DNA from: Bacillota bacterium
Lineage (GTDB): Bacteria; Bacillota_C; Negativicutes; Sporomusales; Sporomusaceae
NCBI GenBank assembly: GCA_023441125.1
Contig: JAEZQV010000183.1
Span: 1 to 12,528 of the forward strand
DNA: 12,528 nucleotides
Direction of reading: 5' to 3'
Shown here: piece by piece, positions 6,481 to 12,528 of the stretch
Layout: every line of letters starts with the position of its first letter
How positions within the stretch are numbered: position 1 is the stretch's first letter
Made by a program: the position numbers and the translations under genes
The notes under the pieces: model-generated
Seen by the model: only the letters and a program-made list of their open reading frames with translations
Told to the model about the DNA's origin: nothing
Databases searched by the model: none

Positions 6481-6505
6481 TTTTTTGGGGTCTTACTCAA
6501 TTTCT

Positions 6506-7312
6506 TTATTCTTCGTCGGGATCTATCCCCATTTGCCTGAACCATTTATTTTCCCGGCAGGCCGGGCATCGCTTAGGCGGGGCAAACCCCTTGCCTTTAA
6601 AGAACTCCTGCTCTTTAATCTCCCAGGTAAATTTTTCGCCGCATTCCCAGCATGTAAGCACTTCCGGCCTATTGGGTTCCACCTTGAGTTGCGCTTTTAT
6701 ATCTGCCTGCGGCGCAAGTGCAACCGGCCCCTGCGCATCAGCCGGACTTTCCAGACAATTCATGACATAACGAATAGCCTGCCGTACCTTCTTGTATTCA
6801 ATTTTTTCCCAGTGCTGCAAAAAGGCAAGGTAGCGTTTATTGCCTGTCTGGCGGACTTTTTCAAGCAGCAGTAAAATCAAGCCGCGATCCCGGTCTTTCA
6901 GATAATCCATACTTGCAGGAGTAACATTGTTTGCAAGCCATTCATCCCATTGTCGCAGTAATTCATCAGCATACTGGTCCCGTTCAAGTATCCACCCTTT
7001 TTCGGTAAAAACAAGCAAGGGCAGTTTACCACTGTACTCAATCTGTAAAAAATCATGGTGTAGCATCCAGTCAATTCTGGCTAGTATTTCTTCGGTACGT
7101 AAAGCGCTAAAATTACCATAAACCGGACTATTATTAAGCCCTAACTGCAATACTTTTTTATCGCGGGAACCCTTTAGTATTTTCGCCAATAATGTGCGGC
7201 CGCCAGCTGCAATAATGTCATCAGCCGCCCGGAGAATAACCAGTATTTCAGTTTCCGACAGCAGGAGGCTATTTCCTCTGCTGATCTGTGTCTGTGATTT
7301 TATATTCGCCAT
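6506..7312 (-). CDS. Stand-alone RQC-like winged-helix protein with C-terminal zinc ribbon
   Basis: Seen: 268 residues in three parts. Residues 15-110 resemble the RQC winged-helix domain of RecQ helicases (ILKGSRDKKVLQLGLNNSPVYG at 45-66, LLVFTEKGW at 99-107) but no helicase domain is attached. A charged helical middle (110-215) contains a polar linker near 188-215. The C-terminal zinc ribbon has Cys221, Cys224, Cys249 and Cys252 with EQEFF-x-KGF-x-PPKRCPACR between and around the knuckles, typical of the small bacterial ribbon family found alone or as a tail. A nucleic-acid-binding role follows from both domains; the biological process is unknown. ATG at 7312 follows AGGA by 6 nt. It lies 108 nt after the efflux-pump stop on the same strand, with no clear promoter or terminator in that gap, so read-through is possible. 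Confidence 0.7.
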   Translation of the reverse strand: MANIKSQTQISRGNSLLLSETEILVILRAADDIIAAGGRTLLAKILKGSRDKKVLQLGLNNSPVYGNFSALRTEEILARIDWMLHHDFLQIEYSGKLPLLVFTEKGWILERDQYADELLRQWDEWLANNVTPASMDYLKDRDRGLILLLLEKVRQTGNKRYLAFLQHWEKIEYKKVRQAIRYVMNCLESPADAQGPVALAPQADIKAQLKVEPNRPEVLTCWECGEKFTWEIKEQEFFKGKGFAPPKRCPACRENKWFRQMGIDPDEE

Positions 7313-7420
7313 TTACTGTCCTGCTTTCATGCTGACTTGTCCTGCAATCCATTGCAAATATAACCAACCGCTATAGCCAGCCTGCTGCAAGCTTGCCAAA
7401 GCCACTAGCAGACTCTGCGC

Positions 7421-8986
7421 CTAAGCCTGATCCAAATGAATCGTCTTCCGCCGGATGAACAGAGCCAGCAATCCCGCCGCAAAACAGATGATAGCCAGGG
7501 CAAAGAACACATCCTGAAACGACAGTATGGAAGCCTGCCGTGTAATCATACTGCTTAAAAGTGCTTTGAACATCACATATTGCTGCGGTATAAGCCCCTG
7601 TCCGGTCAGCCAGCCCCGCGCGGCGACCATCAGCATGGAGCTGTCCATGCCCTGGTCACCCCACAGCACCTGCAGCAGCCGGAATATTTCCTGGGAAGAA
7701 TGCGTCGCCGGATTTAAATATTCTTTTAACACCACCGTATGATATACCTCCCGGCGGTTCAGCAGCACCTGGGCAAAGACCACCCCTACGCTGCCGCCGA
7801 TGACCTGGCACAGATTATACACGCCGGAACCTACGCCCACTTTATCCTGGGGCAAGGAGGAAACGACACAGTTAATGAGCGGCGACATGATCAGCCCGGT
7901 CCCCATGCCCAGCAGAGACAGGCGGATAAAAAAGTGCTGGTTTGAATACTCCGTATCAATGGTATTTAAGGCGTACAGGGCATAAGCAATGATTATCGTG
8001 CCAAAAAATGTCGGCAGCTTGGACCCGAAGCGGTCGGCCAGCCGGCCGCCGACAGGCGAGAAGGTCACAATCCCCACCGTCATGGGCAGCAGCATGATAC
8101 CGGTGGTGATCGAACTATAGTCCAGGATTGATTTCAGAAAAAAGGGCAGCAAAAAGTTGGTCGCCATAAAGGCAAAGAAGGCAAAAAACGCGACAGCATT
8201 GGCCGTGGTAAAGTTCAGATTGCGGAATAGCCGGATATCAATCATCGGTTGCCGGACCCTGAGCTCGACTGCCAGGAATAAGACCATAGCGGCAAAAGCC
8301 GCATAAAACAGCGAAACAATGTACAAAGAGTCCCAGCCATGCTTTTGTCCCTGATTGAGAGCAACCAGCAGCGAGCTGATGCTGGTAACCAGCAGGGCGG
8401 CGCCGGCATAATCAACCGTAACTGCCGGATTGCGCCGGGACGGCGGTATTACAGCGAACGCAAAAACAATACTTAACATGGCCACAGGTCCCACCGAAAA
8501 GAAAATGGTACGCCAGTCAAAATGCTCGATCAAATAGCCCCCTAAGGTCGGTCCCATCGCCATACCCACGGCCGCCATCGCTCCCCAGATGCCCATGGCC
8601 TGGCCGCGTTCATGGGCGGGAAAGGTTTGGGCGACTATGGCCATCGCGTTCGGCAAGATGAAACCGGCGCCAATTCCCTGCGCGATGCGGAAAACTACCA
8701 TCGCCGTCGAGCTTGCCGCCAGCCCGCACAGCAAAGAAGCTGCCGAAAACAGCATTAAGCCCAATATGTACATGGTTTTGGCGCCAAACTGGTCACCCAG
8801 CTTACCGGTCATCGGCATAATGGAGCCATAAGGCAGCATATAGCCGAGCGAAACCCAGACAATGGAATCCATGTTGAAATTAAGCGCGGCCATAATGTTC
8901 GGCAAAGCAATATTAATGCAACTGGTGGTATAGGCGCTCAGAAACGAGCCGAGGCAGACAGCGCACAAAATGGCATATTTTTTCAT
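7421..8986 (-). CDS. DHA2-family (EmrB/QacA) 14-TM drug:proton antiporter
   Basis: Predicted multidrug exporter. Seen: 521 residues from the chosen start, about fourteen membrane segments. Motifs: INIALPNIM (24-32) in TM1, motif A GKLGDQFGAK (61-70), motif B RIAQGIGAG (100-108) and antiporter motif C GMAMGPTLGG (141-150). Start: ATG at 8986 has AAAGGA about 7 nt upstream; an in-frame TTG at 9037 lacks a ribosome site and would add a non-family extension. It follows the TetR gene by 130 nt on the same strand, so the pump is probably the third gene of that operon. An internal promoter is conceivable, since TATAAT occurs near 9038-9043, but its -35 is poor. No EmrA-type adaptor is present in the window. 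Substrate unknown. Confidence 0.9.
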   Translation of the reverse strand: MKKYAILCAVCLGSFLSAYTTSCINIALPNIMAALNFNMDSIVWVSLGYMLPYGSIMPMTGKLGDQFGAKTMYILGLMLFSAASLLCGLAASSTAMVVFRIAQGIGAGFILPNAMAIVAQTFPAHERGQAMGIWGAMAAVGMAMGPTLGGYLIEHFDWRTIFFSVGPVAMLSIVFAFAVIPPSRRNPAVTVDYAGAALLVTSISSLLVALNQGQKHGWDSLYIVSLFYAAFAAMVLFLAVELRVRQPMIDIRLFRNLNFTTANAVAFFAFFAFMATNFLLPFFLKSILDYSSITTGIMLLPMTVGIVTFSPVGGRLADRFGSKLPTFFGTIIIAYALYALNTIDTEYSNQHFFIRLSLLGMGTGLIMSPLINCVVSSLPQDKVGVGSGVYNLCQVIGGSVGVVFAQVLLNRREVYHTVVLKEYLNPATHSSQEIFRLLQVLWGDQGMDSSMLMVAARGWLTGQGLIPQQYVMFKALLSSMITRQASILSFQDVFFALAIICFAAGLLALFIRRKTIHLDQA

Positions 8987-9116
8987 TAATAAGTCCTTTC
9001 CTTGCAGCAAATACGGTTTTCTAACAATATATCTCAATTATATCTAAAAACCAGTTGGAAGCAAAGAGGACTTTACCATGTTGCCGCCGGTCATAGCGTC
9101 CGGAGTGTACCGGCGC

Positions 9117-9770
9117 TTATTCAGGATGTATTTCGCCGGACTTTGCCGGACAGCTGTTCAGCTCGATCATACCGATACCAATCAGTTCAATCGCCGTATC
9201 AATCATCTCATCCAGCTTAACCTGACAGCTGTGCAGCATACCGGTACGGCTGGACAGAAAAATTCCTTCCGCTACCGAATACAGATAAAGCGCCAGCTTG
9301 CAGGGATCAACCGGCCGCAATTCCTGGCGGGTAATCCCCGTACGGATTACTTCTTCCATAATGGCCACCAGTGTTTTCGATTTTTCGTTCAGTCTGGCAG
9401 CCAGCGCCGGCGGCAGGTCAATTTCAGACATGGGGTTTATAGCCAGATGCATAATCTCGAACCGCTGCGGCTCGTGATAGTAAAAATCCTTGTAGGCGTA
9501 ATAAACAGCCCGCAGGCGCAGGCCGGCGCGGCCATTTTCCCCCGCTGCCCGGTGGAGGGCGGCAATAAGATAGTCAAATGACTCATCACAGATGTGAAAA
9601 AATACTTCGGTTTTATTGCGGAAGTAAAAGTACAGGGGACCGGTTGAAATGCCGGCGGCTTCAGCAATGCTGCGCATCGTGGTCTTATGATAGCCCAGCG
9701 CTAAAAACAGTTCCCGGGCCTTTTCCAGAATCACGGCCCGCGTGTCGGCCGGTTGGTTGGGTTCAGTCAT
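9117..9770 (-). CDS. TetR/AcrR-family transcriptional regulator
   Basis: Cytoplasmic dimeric repressor, likely controlling its own operon and the efflux pump. Seen: 217 residues; N-terminal helix-turn-helix (about 10-57) with FLALGYHKTTMRSIAEAAGI and STGPLYFYFRNKTEVF, the canonical TetR layout; variable helical ligand domain after that. Start: ATG at 9770 is 7 nt after AAAGGA; the in-frame GTG at 9791 overlaps the previous stop and has no ribosome site. It begins 17 nt after the flavoprotein gene, so the two are co-transcribed. The inverted repeats at 11186-11200 and 11212-11230 on the operon promoter are the obvious operators. Ligand unknown; the gene pair suggests a redox-active or toxic compound. 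Confidence 0.92.
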   Translation of the reverse strand: MTEPNQPADTRAVILEKARELFLALGYHKTTMRSIAEAAGISTGPLYFYFRNKTEVFFHICDESFDYLIAALHRAAGENGRAGLRLRAVYYAYKDFYYHEPQRFEIMHLAINPMSEIDLPPALAARLNEKSKTLVAIMEEVIRTGITRQELRPVDPCKLALYLYSVAEGIFLSSRTGMLHSCQVKLDEMIDTAIELIGIGMIELNSCPAKSGEIHPE

Positions 9771-9787
9771 CGCGGCGTCCTTTCCAC

Positions 9788-11173
9788 TCACAGTTTGGCA
9801 AGTAATTTTTTGTATGGCTCCACCATCTTGCTGATCATTTGCTGTTCATAAATTTCTTTGCGGATAAACGGCAGCCTGACCAAGAGGCTCATAACTAAGT
9901 TACGCAGGCGAATGCCGTAATCCTGTTGCGGGAAGTCGTAGAAGCCATGTTTTTTGTAATACTGATGGTCGGCCGCGAACGGGAAACGGATGGCGCCCCA
10001 GATTTCATCGCGGAAGATCTTACGTCCGCCCCAGCCCAGGAAGGTAAGCGGCTTGATATAATTACTGCCCGCATACTTAAGGCTGCGGCCGGCCAACTGC
10101 ATGAGCAGCCTGTCGACCTTCCCCGGCTCGCCGGCGTCCTCGTCGGTGACAAAGCCCGCCAGGTTTGCCTGCTGCCATTCGGTGTAAGCCGTCAGAATCT
10201 CTCTCAGATTGGGCAGCTGCCGCAGCGGGCCGCTGATGACAAAGCCGATCTGCTTGCCGGCGAAAGAAGGGATATGGGTATTGAAGAAAGCGCGGTCAAA
10301 AAAGGTTTTCCAGGCTGACGACAGGTACCTGTCACGGATTGTCCCGGCAAAAATCAGAACATCGGCCGTTTTTAGCGTGCTGTTATAAACTGCCGTGAAA
10401 TCGTCTTTGCCGTCATACCGGCAGGTATTGTCATAGCCGCAGCGGAGACAGCCAAGGCAGCCGCCCGCCATAGTCAGGGCGCGTAAATTAACAACCTGGG
10501 CCCGGCCGTTAAAAACAGCCGTCAGATAGGCCAGCATGCGGTTGAGGCTGATCGCTGCTGCCCCGTCGGCATCCGTCAGTATGACTACCTTGCGGCCCAT
10601 TGTGTCCACTGGGGCCGGTTCAGCGGCAGGCAGATATTCAACATCATGAAGCAGCGGCAGGTATGCCTTGGTGGCAGCCGCAGCCTGCTGCACGGCCTGC
10701 AGGAAATCCCGGGTAAACTGCAGCAGCCGTTCCCGTTCGGCAGCTTGAAACAGGTCACCCATATCCGCTGAATAGGCGGCGTAAAAATTCATGGCCCAAT
10801 CGTCACAAATCCCCTGGACATAGTTATGTGCTGTGTGATCGAAAAACCGGATGGAAGTGGTTAATATGGCCGTGGGCTTGCCGCCAAAGGCCGCTGCGGC
10901 GTTTCTCTCCGCCACCAGTTCAATAAACCGCTTATAATTGCCATGCACCAGGCAAACATACAGCGGAAAAGCCCATAATACGGCATCAGCCGCGGCAATA
11001 TCGGCGATAATGTTATGAAAAACGGCGGCGTTGTTCTCGATATGCTTAATTTGCTGCGCAATATTGAAAATGACAAACTCATGCTCCGGATATTTTTTCT
11101 GAATAAAAGCGACATATTGCATGGTTACGCTGCTTAGTCCTTTAGGACTCCCGTTGAGGACTATAATTTTCAT
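9788..11173 (-). CDS. Tandem flavodoxin-like NAD(P)H:FMN oxidoreductase with iron-sulfur-flavoprotein Cys motif
   Basis: Predicted soluble flavin-dependent reductase made of two flavodoxin-like units in one chain. Seen (461 residues): domain 1 (about 1-165) opens with KIIVLNGSPKG, an FMN phosphate loop, and AFPLYV near 68-73. Domain 2 (about 194-340) has a degenerate loop (VILTDADGA) but carries Cys239, 242, 245, 251 as C-x2-C-x2-C-x5-C, the spacing of the compact [4Fe-4S] motif of iron-sulfur flavoproteins. This is followed by DD, FAGTIRDRYLSSAWKTFFDR and a C-terminal region with HGFYDFPQQDYG. Start: ATG at 11173 is 8 nt after AGGAG; the upstream GTG at 11182 overlaps that site. First gene of a TetR/efflux operon, so a role in reducing a xenobiotic or quinone-like compound is plausible. 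Whether a cluster is really bound cannot be told. Confidence 0.82.
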   Translation of the reverse strand: MKIIVLNGSPKGLSSVTMQYVAFIQKKYPEHEFVIFNIAQQIKHIENNAAVFHNIIADIAAADAVLWAFPLYVCLVHGNYKRFIELVAERNAAAAFGGKPTAILTTSIRFFDHTAHNYVQGICDDWAMNFYAAYSADMGDLFQAAERERLLQFTRDFLQAVQQAAAATKAYLPLLHDVEYLPAAEPAPVDTMGRKVVILTDADGAAAISLNRMLAYLTAVFNGRAQVVNLRALTMAGGCLGCLRCGYDNTCRYDGKDDFTAVYNSTLKTADVLIFAGTIRDRYLSSAWKTFFDRAFFNTHIPSFAGKQIGFVISGPLRQLPNLREILTAYTEWQQANLAGFVTDEDAGEPGKVDRLLMQLAGRSLKYAGSNYIKPLTFLGWGGRKIFRDEIWGAIRFPFAADHQYYKKHGFYDFPQQDYGIRLRNLVMSLLVRLPFIRKEIYEQQMISKMVEPYKKLLAKL

Positions 11174-11185
11174 CGGCGCCACTCC

Positions 11186-11200
11186 TATAACGATGTTATA
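11186..11200. promoter_or_regulatory. TetR-type operator, proximal copy
   Basis: TATAAC-N3-GTTATA inverted repeat just downstream of the predicted start site and touching the ribosome site of the flavoprotein gene. Same half-sites and spacing as the copy at 11214-11228; centres are 28 bp apart. Confidence 0.65.
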
Positions 11201-11211
11201 TTCTTATTTCC

Positions 11212-11230
11212 AATATAACATTGTTATATT
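11212..11230. promoter_or_regulatory. TetR-type operator over the -10, distal copy
   Basis: A 19-bp perfect inverted repeat (9-bp arms AATATAACA/TGTTATATT around one base), core TATAAC-N3-GTTATA. It covers the -10 hexamer of the operon promoter, the classical place for repression. Confidence 0.72.
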
Positions 11231-11240
11231 TTGGTGTCAA
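11212..11240 (-). promoter_or_regulatory. SigA promoter of the flavoprotein-tetR-efflux operon
   Basis: -35 TTGACA (11235-11240), 17-nt spacer, -10 TATATT (11212-11217), 11/12 to consensus. Predicted start near 11205, between the two inverted repeats. Confidence 0.8.
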
Positions 11241-11343
11241 GTAACCGCTCTCCCGTCACGCACAGGTTAACCATTTTCCTTTTATTGTGACAAAAAGGCC
11301 CGCCGCTAAATATATTAATACTAAAAGACGGGAGGGAACGACA

Positions 11344-12303
11344 ATGCTAACTGCCAATGAAATGCAGATTATTATCTGGCTGGTTGGACTGGTTATAGCA
11401 GCCAATCTTGCCGCCATGTCGCTATTTGTGCTCTATGCGAAACTGCCCAACGGTAAATTGCAGGGAATCATCCGCAATATTATCTACCGGCTTGATGAAC
11501 TCGCGGATAAGCTGGAGAATGAGGAAAAAAGAGCGGTTGCCATCCAGCAGATCAATACCCTCTTAGGCTGGCGGGGTATACTGATCCCTAAAGAGGTAAT
11601 CGGCTGGGTCATTGATACCGAGGTAGCGGCCATCCGTCAGATGCAGAAAGCCACCCACACACCCAATCTGCACGACGATTCGGAAACGGATGAACGGGCT
11701 GCCGACAGTATGCGGCAGGTTACTTTAGCCGAAATCAAACAACTCGCCGTCCAGGCCAAACCGGCCCTGCAGCAAGCCGCCCAGCGTTATAACTGGCCGA
11801 TTAAGGTTTATTATCATTGGTCTGCCGGGCACTATGACCAATTCTTCAGCGATTACCACCTAAATATCGGTAAAGACGGCTCGGTCTTTGCCAGCACGAA
11901 TGATTTTAGCGCCAAAAAGAGCCATACCTATTGCCGGAACAACGGCGCCATCGCGATCGCGGCCGGCTGCGCCTACAACGCCAAATCGGCCAATGACCTG
12001 GGGCCGGAGCCGCCCACTGCCATGCAGATTGAAGCCATGGCGCAAATTACCGCTGTTTTAAGCAAGGCCCTGAGTATCCCCATTGATATCAAGCATTTTC
12101 TGACGCACGCGGAAGCGGCCGACAATATGGATGGCTGCGACCCGGGTTATGAGGACAACGGCTATCCGCAGGGAAAATATGGACCGCAGAATAGCGTAGA
12201 ACGCTGGGACCTCTGGGTGATCAAACAAGGCGATACACCGGGAACGGGCGGCGACATACTGCGCGGCAAAGGGGTCTGGTACCAGCAAACCGGTATTGGC
12301 TGA
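11344..12303 (+). CDS. Holin-like membrane domain fused to N-acetylmuramoyl-L-alanine amidase (Amidase_2-like)
   Basis: Predicted peptidoglycan-cutting protein anchored in the membrane. Seen (319 residues): one membrane segment at 8-31; a charged helical stretch 45-103 with a GILIPKEVIGWVIDTEVAAIRQM block resembling LL-H-type phage holins; an acidic linker (about 105-125); an amidase domain from about 150 with KVYYHWSAGHY (first zinc ligand His158), YHLNIGKDGSVF, SHTYCRNNGAIAIA, FLTHAEAAD (His255) and ERWDLW (Asp289, likely third ligand). Amidases of this type cleave the MurNAc-L-Ala bond. Start: ATG at 11344 follows GGAGGGA by 6-7 nt; the in-frame ATG at 11287 has no site. No other phage gene is adjacent, so it may be a domesticated lysis gene or a cell-wall remodelling enzyme. 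The amidase call is strong; the holin-like call is moderate. Confidence 0.8.
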   Translation: MLTANEMQIIIWLVGLVIAANLAAMSLFVLYAKLPNGKLQGIIRNIIYRLDELADKLENEEKRAVAIQQINTLLGWRGILIPKEVIGWVIDTEVAAIRQMQKATHTPNLHDDSETDERAADSMRQVTLAEIKQLAVQAKPALQQAAQRYNWPIKVYYHWSAGHYDQFFSDYHLNIGKDGSVFASTNDFSAKKSHTYCRNNGAIAIAAGCAYNAKSANDLGPEPPTAMQIEAMAQITAVLSKALSIPIDIKHFLTHAEAADNMDGCDPGYEDNGYPQGKYGPQNSVERWDLWVIKQGDTPGTGGDILRGKGVWYQQTGIG

Positions 12304-12309
12304 GTAACA

Positions 12310-12360
12310 AAACGGCAGGCTGGGGGAAGAACTGCTTCCCCCAGTCTGCCGTTTGCTATT
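12310..12360. terminator. Strong intrinsic terminator between convergent genes
   Basis: A 20-bp stem (12310-12329 with 12335-12354, one G-T wobble) around a 5-nt loop. It is followed rightward by GCTATTTTT, with short A-rich sequence on the other side, so it can serve the amidase gene and perhaps the convergent ABC-F gene. Confidence 0.9.
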
Positions 12361-12376
12361 TTTAATGCGGCTTAAT

Positions 12377-12528
12377 TTAGAGTTCAACAAGCTTTGTGGC
12401 AACATTGCTGCAAAAGGCACGGTCATGCTCCACAAACAAAATCGTGGGTGCGTAAGCGAGCAGCAACTCCTCGATCTGCATGCGGGAGATAACATCAATA
12501 AAATTAAGCGGTTCATCCCAGATATGCA
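12377..12528 (-). CDS. ABC-F family ATPase, ribosomal-protection type (partial, C-terminus only)
   Basis: Only the last 49 codons and the stop are inside the window, in the frame giving HIWDEPLNFIDVISRMQIEELL. Seen: the Walker B region of the second ABC cassette (IWDEPLNFID, with the catalytic Glu and D-loop), then TILFVEHDRAF with the H-switch histidine, ending VATKLVEL. The EPLN wording rather than EPTN is typical of antibiotic-resistance ABC-F proteins (Lsa, Vga, CplR-like groups), which act on the ribosome to displace bound drugs and have no membrane part. Which subgroup it is cannot be decided from this fragment. It is convergent with the amidase gene; the terminator at 12310-12360 lies between them. 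Confidence 0.85.
   Translation of the reverse strand, partial: HIWDEPLNFIDVISRMQIEELLLAYAPTILFVEHDRAFCSNVATKLVEL

Noticed and set aside
7313..7330. Five-codon frame (M-K-A-G-Q) ending exactly at the ATG of the RQC-like gene
   Set aside because: Its would-be ribosome site is badly spaced and the repeat GCAGGACA around it could create it by chance; too short to support.
9023..9046. Direct repeats GATATAAT/GATATATT before the efflux gene considered as a TetR site
   Set aside because: They do not match the TATAAC-N3-GTTATA operators and are direct, not inverted; probably AT-rich promoter-like sequence.
12058..12516. 152-codon leftward frame crossing the amidase end and the terminator
   Set aside because: It overlaps the amidase 3' end and runs through the 20-bp terminator stem; the real leftward gene here is the ABC-F C-terminus in another frame.

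Overview
The window reads as a low-to-mid GC Firmicute chromosome. Promoters are housekeeping-type (TTGACA-N17-TATAAT), ribosome sites are strong (AGGAGG class), starts are mixed ATG/GTG/TTG, and terminators have long T-tracts. Gene content (ACS transporter with acid-sugar dehydratase, RQC/zinc-ribbon protein, iron-sulfur-flavoprotein-like reductase, ABC-F protein) would suit a Negativicute/Sporomusa-like or clostridial organism. That placement is an inference with low confidence. No rRNA, tRNA, CRISPR array, transposase or IS end was recognised.

Layout. (1) 1-1960, sulfur-oxyanion block, leftward: the N-terminal 211 residues of a sulfate-binding lipoprotein (Sbp family), then an independently promoted TauE/SafE (TSUP) permease. 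Each has a good promoter followed at once by a similar leader: a small hairpin of the form YCAG-loop-CTGR, the block RAGGCTAA, and an intrinsic terminator. This looks like a shared attenuation element. The permease leader also holds a well-positioned 28-codon small ORF. (2) 2018-5640, catabolic operon, leftward: RraA-family aldolase/decarboxylase, mandelate-racemase-type acid-sugar dehydratase, ACS-family MFS transporter. The predicted route is uptake of a sugar acid, dehydration to a 2-keto-3-deoxy acid, then retro-aldol cleavage. The promoter is a perfect consensus whose -10 lies inside a perfect 54-bp AT-only palindrome with three TTATATATAA decamers. (3) 5674-6480: an FCD-type GntR regulator with its own promoter, a related decamer over its -10, and its own terminator; it is the obvious repressor of (2). 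(4) 6506-7312: a stand-alone RQC-like winged-helix protein with a C-terminal zinc ribbon. (5) 7421-11240, leftward operon: tandem-flavodoxin iron-sulfur-flavoprotein-like reductase, TetR regulator, 14-TM DHA2 efflux pump. Two TATAAC-N3-GTTATA operators sit on its promoter. (6) 11344-12303, rightward: a membrane protein joining an LL-H-holin-like N-terminus to a peptidoglycan amidase, ending in a 20-bp-stem terminator shared with (7), the convergent C-terminus of an ABC-F ribosome-protection-type ATPase running off the right edge.

The best candidates for something undescribed are the paired sulfur-gene leaders with the small ORF, the 54-bp palindromic operator, and the holin-amidase fusion.
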